A stretch of DNA of 26,394 bases from positions 21,328 through 47,721 of the forward strand of contig NW_003546911.1 of the NCBI RefSeq assembly GCF_000090795.2. Direction: 5' to 3'. The DNA comes from Amphimedon queenslandica. Taxonomy: Eukaryota; Porifera; Demospongiae; Haplosclerida; Niphatidae. The notes beneath the pieces were generated by a model. It worked only from the letters and a program-made list of their open reading frames with translations. It made no database searches and was not told the origin of the DNA. This document shows, piece by piece, positions 14,301 to 24,000 of the stretch. How positions within the stretch are numbered: the stretch's first letter is position 1; every line of letters starts with the position of its first letter. Made by a program: the position numbers and the translations under genes.

Positions 14301-15155
14301 TGTACTTTAAAAAGGAAAGTATGTGAGCAGCTGAGACTACTATGGCTTCTACCTGACTTTGAAAGAAATCGGGGACTCAAAAGATTATACTTGCTGTATC
14401 ATCCTGATAAAGCTGAAACATCACTAATAAAGCTGCATGAAGAGATTTTTAAATACTTAAAGTGCCAAATCAACCGTCTAGAGAAGAAACTCCCACTGCT
14501 AGATCTTGATATTCCTGATGCTATGCTGCATAGTCAAGCTACAACTGTTAGGCATAAATCTGATTGGGAATCAAATTTTAACAAATGGGATGAAAGTGCA
14601 CGTAATGCATGGTGTGGAGGAGGAATAGGTGTGGGAGTAAAATTGAGTTCTGAGTGGGCAAAAAACTTTAGTAGTTTTCAAAGTCAGAAGAATCAATCCT
14701 CCCAGGAAAGTGCAAGTTCCTTTAACTTTCAGCCTCAAGTTGATTTGATTGAAGCAAAACGATGGATAAGACAGGCAAAGTCTGATTTAAAAGCTCTGAA
14801 GTACTTGTCCTCTTCATATGACTCTGAAGTCTCCTCTCAAGTCATATTTATGGCTCACCAGGTAATGGAAAAATCACTTAAAGCTGGTATGTATGCTCTA
14901 CTAGGATTAAATGAGATACATCTTAAATATCATCAATTAAATGTTCCTGCTAGAGCTCTTGGTTCATTTAAAGTGTCACTATTACCTCTCACTAATTTAG
15001 TATTAGGTATGGAGCAGTATTATACAAGTACACGCTATCCTAATAAGCACAGCAGACCAAATGCACCAGTTGACAAATATAATTTTCATCTAGCTGCTGA
15101 TGCGACTAAATGTGCTGAGAAAGTGTACAATTTGATTTGTATTGAAATTGACTGA
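2378..15155 (+). CDS. sacs-like: Sacsin-like co-chaperone, 5'-partial (join 2378-2657, 2716-15155)
   Basis: The two exons encode 4,239 visible residues ending at TGA 15153-15155; human sacsin is about 4,580 residues. Three sacsin-type GHKL (Hsp90-like) ATPase repeats keep the N-A-D-D adenine/Mg motif and the G-(K/Q)-F-G-I-G-F lid. Asn falls at visible residues 5, 1342 and 2296, and the glycine boxes start near 80, 1410 and 2365. A J domain with HPD at about 3989-3991 (Y-H-P-D-K) should engage Hsp70. The last ~134 residues (from about 4106) form a HEPN domain, which in sacsin dimerises and binds nucleotide. This order matches sacsin, a cytosolic protein linked to chaperoning and intermediate filaments in vertebrates. 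The N-terminus, including any ubiquitin-like domain, is not seen: the acceptor TATAG at 2373-2377 opens directly inside repeat 1. The 12.44-kb exon has no stop. Family assignment is strong; cellular role in a sponge is inferred. Confidence 0.93.
2658..2715 (+). other. 58-bp intron in the sacsin-like gene (phase 1)
   Basis: The donor G|GTAATG follows the codons for H-I-T, and the acceptor is ACATGTAG|AT. Splicing creates a GAT codon and restores the sequence V-Y-H-I-T-D-L-P. This matches the equivalent V-Y-H-(V/L)-T-D segments of repeats 2 and 3 in the same protein. Reading through instead hits a stop at about 2735. Confidence 0.9.
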
Positions 15156-15310
15156 AAATTGTAGATTATATTTATGATTGTGCAATTATTATTAATGTCA
15201 CTTATTCATTCACACAATGCAGTTGATTTTTGTTATTTATTGTAGTTACTCATTTTTTGAAAATTATATTCATTATTAATCTTTAAAGCATGATTTATAA
15301 TTGTATTGAT

Positions 15311-15311
15311 N
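15311..15311. other. Ambiguous base (N)
   Basis: This is the single undetermined base in the window. It lies in the 3' region of the sacsin-like gene and does not touch any coding call. Confidence 0.95.
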
Positions 15312-15471
15312 TTAGACGCAAGAAACATTATCTGTTTTGTGTGTGCAAAATTTGGGGAAATTATACTCATTCATTTATTTATGCACATTCAGGGCACGTG
15401 CCTATAGAAGTATGAAATTGTGTACTGCAGGTATAAGCTTACCACTACTACAAATTAGTACCATTTCATTA

Positions 15472-15477
15472 AATAAA
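15472..15477 (+). promoter_or_regulatory. Candidate polyadenylation signal of the sacsin-like gene
   Basis: A canonical AATAAA lies about 320 nt after the stop codon. A second AATAAA occurs near 15688. In such AT-rich sequence the hexamer arises often by chance, so which site is used is unknown. Confidence 0.35.
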
Positions 15478-16020
15478 AATAGTATGCATGTTATTTCATA
15501 ACATTTTGGTGTTAAACATAAATATGAGTGTAGCATGGCTTATTCATCTGCATGCATGCGTCAAACAACTGCTCCTTAATTTGAGGTTTGTGCTAGAATT
15601 CAAATATGCTTCACTATAATGGGACACTATTACCTTATTCATGTAAGGCTCTGAATAACTGTCAGTCTATTTGTTGAATAATCTAAGAATAAATTTGACT
15701 GTCATTGTCAATTTGTCATTGCCCACATTGCTAAATATTGAACTGTATGAAACAGTTCAATATACCGAAGAGCATGAAACAGAAGGTAGTCCAGGCTATT
15801 GGATCTTATTTTCCTAAAGGCTATTTCAGTGTACCTAGGTTATTATACCAACTCATAATTTATTATCTATCTACAATGCTTTATCAGGATTTAAGGAGTC
15901 TGCAAGGAGGGCATACCTCTGACTCTGAGCTATGTAATTTTATGCAATGTATTTGCAGTCATCCAACATGTTGTGATGCAACTATTGCCAACTAAGGCTA
16001 AGCCAAGGGGAGGGTCTCAG

Positions 16021-16084
16021 CATAGATAATAGAGTTAATAATAGTTATAATATTATTTAATAATAGTTTAACTCTAATATCTAT
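16021..16084. mobile_element. 64-bp palindromic micro-insertion with 8-bp direct-repeat flanks
   Basis: CATAGATAATAGAGTTA at the left end pairs with the right end over 17 bp with one mismatch; the outermost pair uses the first G of the right flank. The middle is AT-only apart from one or two G's. GGTCTCAG occurs directly on each side (16013-16020 and 16085-16092), consistent with an 8-bp target-site duplication. Removing the element and one flank leaves a simple continuous sequence. No protein is encoded. Confidence 0.65.
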
Positions 16085-16852
16085 GGTCTCAGGTGACATG
16101 CCTGCCCCCGCCCCCTCCAATTTTGCCATTGATAGTGGAATTTTGCTGTAGGAGGGGCCAGGTTTTTGGTAAATGCCTCAGTAGTTCGCTCAGTAGTAAT
16201 TGCCTCAGGTTTCAAAAGAGAATAAAAATTTTCAGCTAATAAACAAGGCTGTGTGGAACAAGATCATTCGTAAGTAACCACTGATACCTCATACGATAGA
16301 AATAACATTTTTCTTGTTGTAAAAATTCAATCTTGTGCACTGTACAACAAAATGTTTTAATTTTCAGTTAAGAGCACTTTGTTTCAATGTATCACAGTGT
16401 GTGAATGTTAACAAAATTAATGATTATTACAGTAATTACAGTGCTATATTTTTCTATGGCCAATCTATTATGCAAATATACATGTACAATCATGGTAATG
16501 AGCTATAATGGCAGACATTGATCTGAATTATCCACTCTTGTTATAATGCACAATGTTAGTGTAAGTATCAAGGTATCATGATGCTTTAGTTTTATGAATT
16601 AATTAGTCTGGGCTGAAAAACTTCTGTCAAAGAACAATGCGGTACTTGATCATGTGTGATTTAAAGTTACCATTATTATAAAGGGAATAACAAATTATCT
16701 TGCCTTTAAAAAACTTTTATACTTGTTGTGCTAAGGGCTAAGTAAATGTGCATGTCAATGAGGACAATTTTGTGAACTGTACAAATCTCTATGCTTTTAA
16801 CAAACACTTGGTTTTGATGTATCATCATTGTCATCAGGAGGGCTCCTGTTGT

Positions 16853-16870
16853 CATGTACATGTACATGTA
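16853..16870. repeat. CATGTA simple repeat
   Basis: Three tandem CATGTA units form the same self-complementary repeat type found at 1972-2000. Confidence 0.7.
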
Positions 16871-17130
16871 GGCCTAGCAGCTAACTTGTATTGTCAGCTT
16901 ACAAATCTTAATGCAGTGTTACAGTACTTACTGTGCTATAGTAGATAATTTTGGAGCATTTAAAATTTTTAAGGGCCAGTATACATTGTGTATGTCACAG
17001 GTAATGAGCTATTGCAGAAATTGATTTTTACTACAATGTTGTTTATCATTGAGAAATTTGCACCTGCAATCACTGGGTTATCATTTTATAATAACACACA
17101 ACCACATTTGAAGCCACTTTGTCTAGACTA

Positions 17131-17312
17131 CCATACAAGATGATTTATTGGTGGGAGTAATATTTGGCGAATTTTATATTGATGATTTTGTGCCACCTGC
17201 CATTGAGCATGCTTGCAAATTGAAACAAAATGTCGAATTTTATATTGGTGATTTCTTCATAGAACCACCAGTCACCAATATTAATTCCCCGCTAATAAAT
17301 CATGTTGTATGG
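17131..17312. mobile_element. MITE with ~35-bp inverted ends and TA flanks
   Basis: The left end starts CCATACAAGATGATTTATT. The reverse complement of the right end (17277-17312) starts CCATACAACATGATTTATT, and similarity continues to an AATATT at about 35 bp. TA dinucleotides border both ends (17129-17130 and 17313-17314), as for Tc1/mariner-type insertions. Inside, a CGAATTTTATATTG(A/G)TGATTT unit occurs twice (17168 and 17234). No transposase is encoded. Confidence 0.7.
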
Positions 17313-17794
17313 TATAACTAACTTTCACTATTTAGCCTTTTATTACTCCTTGTTCATGAGAGCCTGTGCTTTAGGCAGAGTACAATACAATCATAGTATC
17401 TATGATACAACACATGGCCTCTTGATAAATAATTACATGTCTCAGGTGGTGCATTGTTTAGATAGGAACAATTATGAAATGCTCCAAAAGGTGCTTGTTT
17501 AGAGAGGTGCCGGCATATCAGAGTACATAATACACCTGTAAACAATGGGACTAATTACAATGCACCTTTCAAATTATAATTATCTTGACCAGGAGGTGCA
17601 CTCCATTGAAAGTTTTTATTGTGGAAGCCATGTAGAGGTGCAATAATTAGGAGGTTGCATTAATTGGGGCGAGTATGGTATAGCATCATTAACTACATCA
17701 TTTTGATTATTTGCTATTAATATGTACATCCTTTTATGTGAAGCTGTTAACAAATTGTTGGTTACACCATATTTTTATGATCTTTTAGTGTGAG

Positions 17795-18020
17795 ATGATT
17801 AATCTCTCTCAGTGGAGAGCCAGGATTGGCTTATGGAACTGTTGCCAAGCTGCTTCTGGTAGACCAGCTAAAGCTTCCCAGTGTTCATGCCAGTGTATAG
17901 AGTCATCAAAGAAAGAAAAAATTCAAAAATTCTCAAAAAATTTGCTCCTTCGTGTTTTAATTATTTTTTTCGTTGTACTCTTGATGAGTCAGTTGAGTTA
18001 TAACCCAAGTATATCCAAAG
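17795..18020 (+). other. NLR gene exon 1: leader with W-R-x-R-I-G motif and membrane segment
   Basis: It encodes 75 residues plus one base. A short tryptophan-rich start (S-Q-W-R-A-R-I-G-L-W) is followed by a cysteine cluster (C-S-C-Q-C), a basic stretch (K-K-E-K-I-Q-K), and about 18 hydrophobic residues (R-V-L-I-I-F-F-V-V-L-L-M). The basic flank before the hydrophobic run suggests a signal anchor with the N-terminus in the cytosol. The donor is AAAG|GTATAG. I recognise no named domain. Confidence 0.65.
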
Positions 18021-21000
18021 GTATAGCAATCTTTATTCCTGTGTAATTTATTTGCATTTTGATAGGTGTTGATGAAGTAAATGTACAAGAGTTTACGGCT
18101 GTGTATTTTGAGACATATACTGAGTCTAATCAGAATGTTTGTTATCATCATTTCATGTTTCTTCTTCTCCTCTTAGCAGGAGATATTGAACTCAATCCAG
18201 GACCAGGTCCTATGTTTGGTAACCAAAGTACTCCATTATGTAAAGCTATTTTTTCATTTTAGATATACTAAAAGCTAAATCAGCAAATCTTATTGCTGCA
18301 ATGTCTGCTGATGTTGTAAGAATATCAGATGAACTGTATGCCAAAGAGCTCATACCACAACAGGCCAAAAATGAAATTCATATAGCTGCAGATTCTATGT
18401 ATACCAAAGCTAGCAAACTGATGCATGCTATTGAAGGACAATTGGAAGGTTTAGAAGGTTTGGATGGTTCTGTCTTTTCCAGACGGTATCTGATTGACTT
18501 TTGTAAAGTACTGATAAATCAACACTCAAGGAGCCTAGCAGATCTTGCAAAATCTATGTTAGATGAACTAGGTCAGTGTATACTCCGTAAAAGTTATTTT
18601 TTATTGGGGCGAGCATAAGCGAGCCCCACTCAGGCGAAGTCTCCCTCCCTCCCTCCCTCCCTCCGTATGTATGTATGTATGTACGTACGTCTCCAGTCAC
18701 GCCTATTCTGGTCACACCCCATGTGTGCACAATATCTATTTAAAATCAATGATCTAATGCGGTAGTATTCTAATGAAATATTTTCATTGATGTGGGTGTG
18801 GTTGCAATGAAATAAAAATGGCACCTACCTTAGCCAATCTTACCTGCAGCAACATAGGACTGATCTCTTGTCAAGACACTTCATCAGCAGAGAAAATTCA
18901 AGAAAACACACATAAATCTTCAATTTTTTATTAATTATGGTTGAATATAAAAGCACTTCAAATGACTCAGAGAAAAGAGAGTCTAAAAGCACTGCATGTG
19001 CTTGAAATATCATAGTAAAAATTAAATTATACTTATTAAAGTTACAACTGAGATTCTTCACTGCTAATAAAGCTAGAAGAGCAAGCTATAAAATTTCCTT
19101 TCATGCATGCAAGTCACAAGTTCTGAGCTGCTCTGCATGTGTATCATTCAAGTTACAATTTGACAACAACATTAGCCTTTGTGACATCTAAACATTGTAT
19201 ATTGCCATACTAGCTTGTGCTCGCCCCTTCAATGTTCTACATTCGCCTAGTCTATAAATTTTGTAAACATACATATATGTGCCCCAATTTTTGCTGCATC
19301 AGGCAGTTCTAAAAATATATCAAAATGGTGATTGTCGATTTGTTATGCACTAATTGTTAAAGTATTTTAGTGTCTAAATTATTACATATACAACATTTGC
19401 TATTCCTTTCCCTTTACACTAATTGGGCAAAGCCCACTAAGATGAGTACAGTTTGTTTGTTTGTTTGTCTGTCTGTCTGTACACGTACGTATTCCGTATG
19501 TCCTCTATATAGCCGCACATGTCTAGCAATGCAATGATTCTAAATTTTAATATTTCATTGAAAGTGGGAGTTTCTGAAAGAAAATAAAATGGCGATCAAC
19601 ACAAGGGAATTAGAAGTCATAAGTTTCCTACTTCCTAGCAACAAGATAAAGGCAAAAACACCGTCCAAAGACTTCTCCAACTGCTTTAAAAGGTTACAGG
19701 TGCAATTAAGTAACTATGACACTCGTTTTTGTTGAGATAAACTGTGAAAGTCAAGCAAATGTCACCTTTTTCAAGGACTGTACTATTAAAACTGGCCAGC
19801 CTTTTTATATCTCGTGGCTATTTCAAAGTCAGTGTAGCAAGGCTTAAAGCCACAAACAAGTCAGGAGTTTTCTAGCAGCAAATTAAGGTAGACATTCTGC
19901 TTTTTTGCAGCTAATAATCTACGTGGCTGAGCCCTGTAATGTTTTACATTGTTTCTAGTATGAATGCATGATGTAGTCTGGTACAAGCAAAAGCACAAAA
20001 TATCATAGTTATGTGTACACATACTGCATGTGCCCTTTCTTAGCATGAAAATTATTGATTTGTTTTATTGCTTATTGAAAGCCATTAATATTATTGATGT
20101 TGAAAATTTTAGCCAGAATGGAATGAGATAGCATATCAAGTTTTACTGTAATGTGCCTTTTTTTAAGGGATATAAATTTTGCAGACGTTGCGAATTTTTC
20201 CTAAAAATGTGAATTCATTATGGCCTCAAATAATAATAATTGTTTACAAGTGGATGTGGTGACATGTTTCACTTGAGCATTTCTATATTAAAGAGGGTCT
20301 TTTGTAATATTTTTAGCTATTTTTTGGACTGTAGACTTGATGTTCTTTGGATTTTCCAAACTCTGCTGGTGCTTTTTCAAGTCATGTACTTCAGAAAGCA
20401 ATATGCAAAATTTACTTTTGTTAAACAAGGGAACTCAAAATTTATGACCCTCAAAAAAGAGTACCCTGCGATATCTAATGTTAAGGCTCACTGTATTAAA
20501 GGAAAAGAAAGTGTTCTGAATGATGCAAATGTATGCTGCTTTTGTCAAAAATCCTCCTGTGTTTTCTTCTGTTTGCATTGTAATTTTTTAACCAAAAAAG
20601 AGGCTGTGTTTGTGGGGAGAACTGATTGTATGATAACTAGAGAAGGAATAGAAGGGGTTGGAATTAATGTGGTTGATATAAAATGGGAAGCCATCTCGGA
20701 TACCTTGTTTGCTGTGGCTAATGAAGTGTTACCCTGTCCCTGAAACTGGCTATCCTATTACCATCAGATAGTCACAGGCAAAATAGAGTATGCATGCATG
20801 GTAGTAGAAAATTTGCTTGGCAGAAGTAAATGAAATATCAGTACTAGACGGATGTAAAACATTGAAGGGGTGAGCCTAAGCAAGCGAAGCAATGTACATA
20901 CATGTACAATAGATCTTGACAGACTAACATACATGTACAATACTCAAGCATTATTGTGCAACCATGAGATATTAGAGTGGTGCAACTAAGCAGGCTCAGA

Positions 21001-24000
21001 GCTCATGGATGTATAGTTCTTGATAATCTACCTTTGTATTCTCTGCAACAATTAAAGCTACCTTGCTTATAGCATTTAGCAAGCATTAAAGTTAGCTAAA
21101 AGCAGTTATTGCACAAATAATAAAGCTAGATAGGCAACTGTCTGTAGCAATGTAGTTTTCAGTAATTCAACTTCACAGGCTGAGGCCTGTGATTGACATT
21201 CACTTCATCAGAGTAATTTACATCAAAGAATAACATGACATGTCTGCTTTCTTAACCTTCCTTGCTGCATTTGGACAGCAGTACAGTCAAATCAGTCTTG
21301 CAAGAATTTCCACTTTCAATACTGAGCCGCCATTTTATTTCACTGTGGCCACACCCTTTTTCAATGAAATTATCAAGTTTATTAAAAAGTGGAAAATGTT
21401 TCATACGGATAAATAGGGGTGATGTACATGTACAAACAGGCATACATACTGTACATACATACGTGTCTCGTTTATGTGGGGCTCGCTCAGGCTCGCCCCA
21501 ATAATCTTTACATCAATGTATATGTTCATATACACATATGTGCCTTTTTGTAATTAGTATGAAAACGTAATTATGTAAATGTATTATGTAGACGTAATTT
21601 AGAATAGACCACAGACTGCAGCTACATGTATCACACAAGGTACACAACACTGTACCTGGTACTGCTACTACTACTGCTACTACTGTATTTGTAATTCCCT
21701 AAAATTATTTTACACTATTGTGTTAATTTTTTTCCTGGTTACCTTATTGCTTGAAATTTTCGTGGAAAGGAAATTTTGTGGTTTTTGTGGTTGTGGGGCT
21801 TCCCACGAAATTTAAACCTTGGAAATCATTGAAGTGCCATCCCCTTAAAACTATGTAAACTGTCAACCATGAAAATTAAACCACGAATTGCCCCACTAGG
21901 AGCAAACCATGAAAATATAGACCCATGAAAATTTCAAGCTATGCGGTATAATATTGCCTTAATTTTTGAATGTCAATGATAAGATCTTTGTAAAATTATA
22001 ATAATTATGTACAGTACATGTATGATGACTGAGTTCAATTTCAAATAATTCAGATAAAATCAATTATTGTAATTGTTTATCGAATCTGATAAACTAACAT
22101 TTTATATAGACATAAGCATATGTAGTACAGCATTACAGTTTTGGGGCAGTACTGTGTTTTTCTTTATATTAATTTTGGCACATTTTTACTCAAGTTATTC
22201 AATGATCAGACTGTAAATTTTTTTTTTCAAAAAATTTTTTACTCCCCTCATAGATTATTGGGGGGCTCACCCACCCTTAATAGTTTTAGGGGCTTGAGAC
22301 AGAATTTGCTTTCCTTTCCACGCTACTGTTTTGCCATTCTTTTTTACCTGAAAAAAAAATTGTGTGACATTACTTGCCCATGCAAGGCATGGTAAGCCTA
22401 TTTAACACTTGACAGATTGTAATATTGATTTAATTTCTCTTAAGCTGGATATACAATACCATGTTAGGCCAACTTCCTGTCATTTTGAATCATGCTTTAC
22501 TTAAGCGTAAAGCATGAATCAAATTCAACTTCAGATGCTGCAGTTGAATCAAATTCAACTGCAGCATCAAGGCCTTGTGTACATGTATTATTGTAAATCT
22601 ACATGTACCTTTAATAGCATGGATAAAATTTTCTTTATACAGTTCAATAGATGTTATATACTATCATAAATAGTGGACTGTTATTGCTTATTATCACTGT
22701 AAAAGTGCCATTAAAAATTGCTATCTACTACGTATATTTTGAGCTTTTGACTATAATGTGTATTTTTAGGTCTTTCTACTGAGGAAAGTACACCTATTCT
22801 TCTGCCAGAGAGTGTTCGATCATATGCTGGTATTATGAAACAGCAGTACTTAGAACAGCCTATTATTACCCAAGACTGGACAACAAGATTTGGCTCTAAA
22901 TTTTTTGGAAGGTTAGCTCTAGTGCATAAAGACAAATTCAATTCACGGGCAAGAGACAAAAAGTCTTCATCTTGGTACTTATTAAGAGGAAAGGTGGATG
23001 AAATAGCAAATCTTCCAGGATATACTAAAATACCTATTAATAGTGTTCTACTACCTAACTGTACCAATACAGTAATAATTGATGGTCCTCCTGGCATTGG
23101 TAAAACTACAGTTTGTCGTAATTTGTTAAACATGTGGGCCAATGGAAAACTTGCACACCTACAGTATGACTTGGTACTTTATTGTCCTTTGAGGAATAGC
23201 AAGATAGCTAAAGCCACAGCATTAGCTGATCTGTTTGAGTATAAACATCGTGATGTTGTTGAAGTAATAAAATGGATTGAGAACAAAGATGGAAAGGGAT
23301 TATTAATAATTTTTGATGGTTGGGATGAACTGAGTGACAAACTCAGAGAAACTTCAATTCCTGCTGAATTAATTCATAAAAAGTTACTGCGTAATTGTTC
23401 AGTAATTGTTACCTCTCGTAGCTATGCCTCACATTCCCTGATGAATATTCTCAACAATAGGCACATTCAGGTTATTGGGTTTTCAAAAAATGAAATATTC
23501 ACTGTAATTATACAAACTTTGCAACCTAATCAAGACCTAGCTAAGGAGCTTATAGAGAGTGTGCATCATTTACAACAGGATGATGCTTTTCTTATGAGTA
23601 CTCATCAAGAAGAAGACTCTAAGTTAGCAGTGAAGCTTATCAATGAACTAATACTCCGAAGTGATGTTCAGTCTTTATGTTATGTACCATTAGTTTGTTC
23701 TATGGTTATCTTAATTTATCGCATAGGCATTTATGAGGGTAATGAACCATCAATACCTGAAACACTGACAGAGCTGTATGAAAAGTTTATTCTTCATACT
23801 ATAAAGCGCCATGTTGATATCAGACCAAAGTATGGCATTAGATCTTCTAATGTAGGTAGTATATCTTCATTACCCGAACAATTAGCTCCTTCTTTTCAAA
23901 AGCTATGCAAGCTAGCTTACACAAAATTGGCTAATACAGAAATAACATTTCTTGCAAGTGAGTTATGTGATCAGTGGGAGCGTGAGGCAGTAGAGGATAA

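Larger units (their letters stand above)
15156..17794. other. Intergenic region between the sacsin-like and NLR genes
   Basis: It starts with the sacsin 3' UTR and ends in the presumed promoter or 5' UTR of the NLR gene. Open frames here are under 90 codons, have no recognisable domain, and look random. The structured content is a 64-bp palindromic insertion, an ACATGT run, a TA-flanked MITE, and several GAGGTGC-containing segments between about 17488 and 17660 that may be decayed repeat units. I recognise no RNA gene. Confidence 0.6.
18572..22769 (+). other. 4.2-kb transposon-rich intron of the NLR gene
   Basis: The donor is G|GTCAGT at 18572 and the acceptor is GTGTATTTTTAG at 22769, both phase 1. 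It is about 100 times longer than the gene's other introns. It holds two opposed copies of one ~650-bp repeat, a related third fragment, a TA-flanked MITE, two adjacent hairpins, microsatellites, and one 167-codon open frame of unknown status. It could instead be a gene boundary, with the N-terminal exons belonging to another transcript. Confidence 0.6.

Noticed and set aside
15738-15995. 85-codon open frame downstream of the sacsin-like gene
   Set aside because: No recognisable domain, no clear splice context, and AT-rich composition like its flanks; kept as probable chance.
17302-17545. Short open frames on both strands near the TA-flanked MITE
   Set aside because: They overlap the MITE end and GAGGTGC repeat segments and overlap each other on opposite strands.
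18066-18218. 2A motif as part of a LINE retrotransposon ORF
   Set aside because: 2A motifs do occur in LINEs, but no reverse transcriptase or endonuclease frame lies nearby. The exon is bounded by good splice sites that lead in frame to a CARD-like exon. It remains the main alternative.
18641-18690. CRISPR-like or regulatory tandem array
   Set aside because: The units are plain 4-bp microsatellites without spacers.
18603-21502. A single 2.9-kb transposon bounded by the GGGGCGAGC ends
   Set aside because: Each end pairs with a closer internal end (19251 and 20843), giving two copies of about 650 bp in opposite orientation, which fits the shared interior modules better.
22711-23142. 143-codon minus-strand open frame at the start of the NACHT exon
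   Set aside because: It is the antisense of the Walker A region; the plus-strand NACHT motifs are unambiguous.
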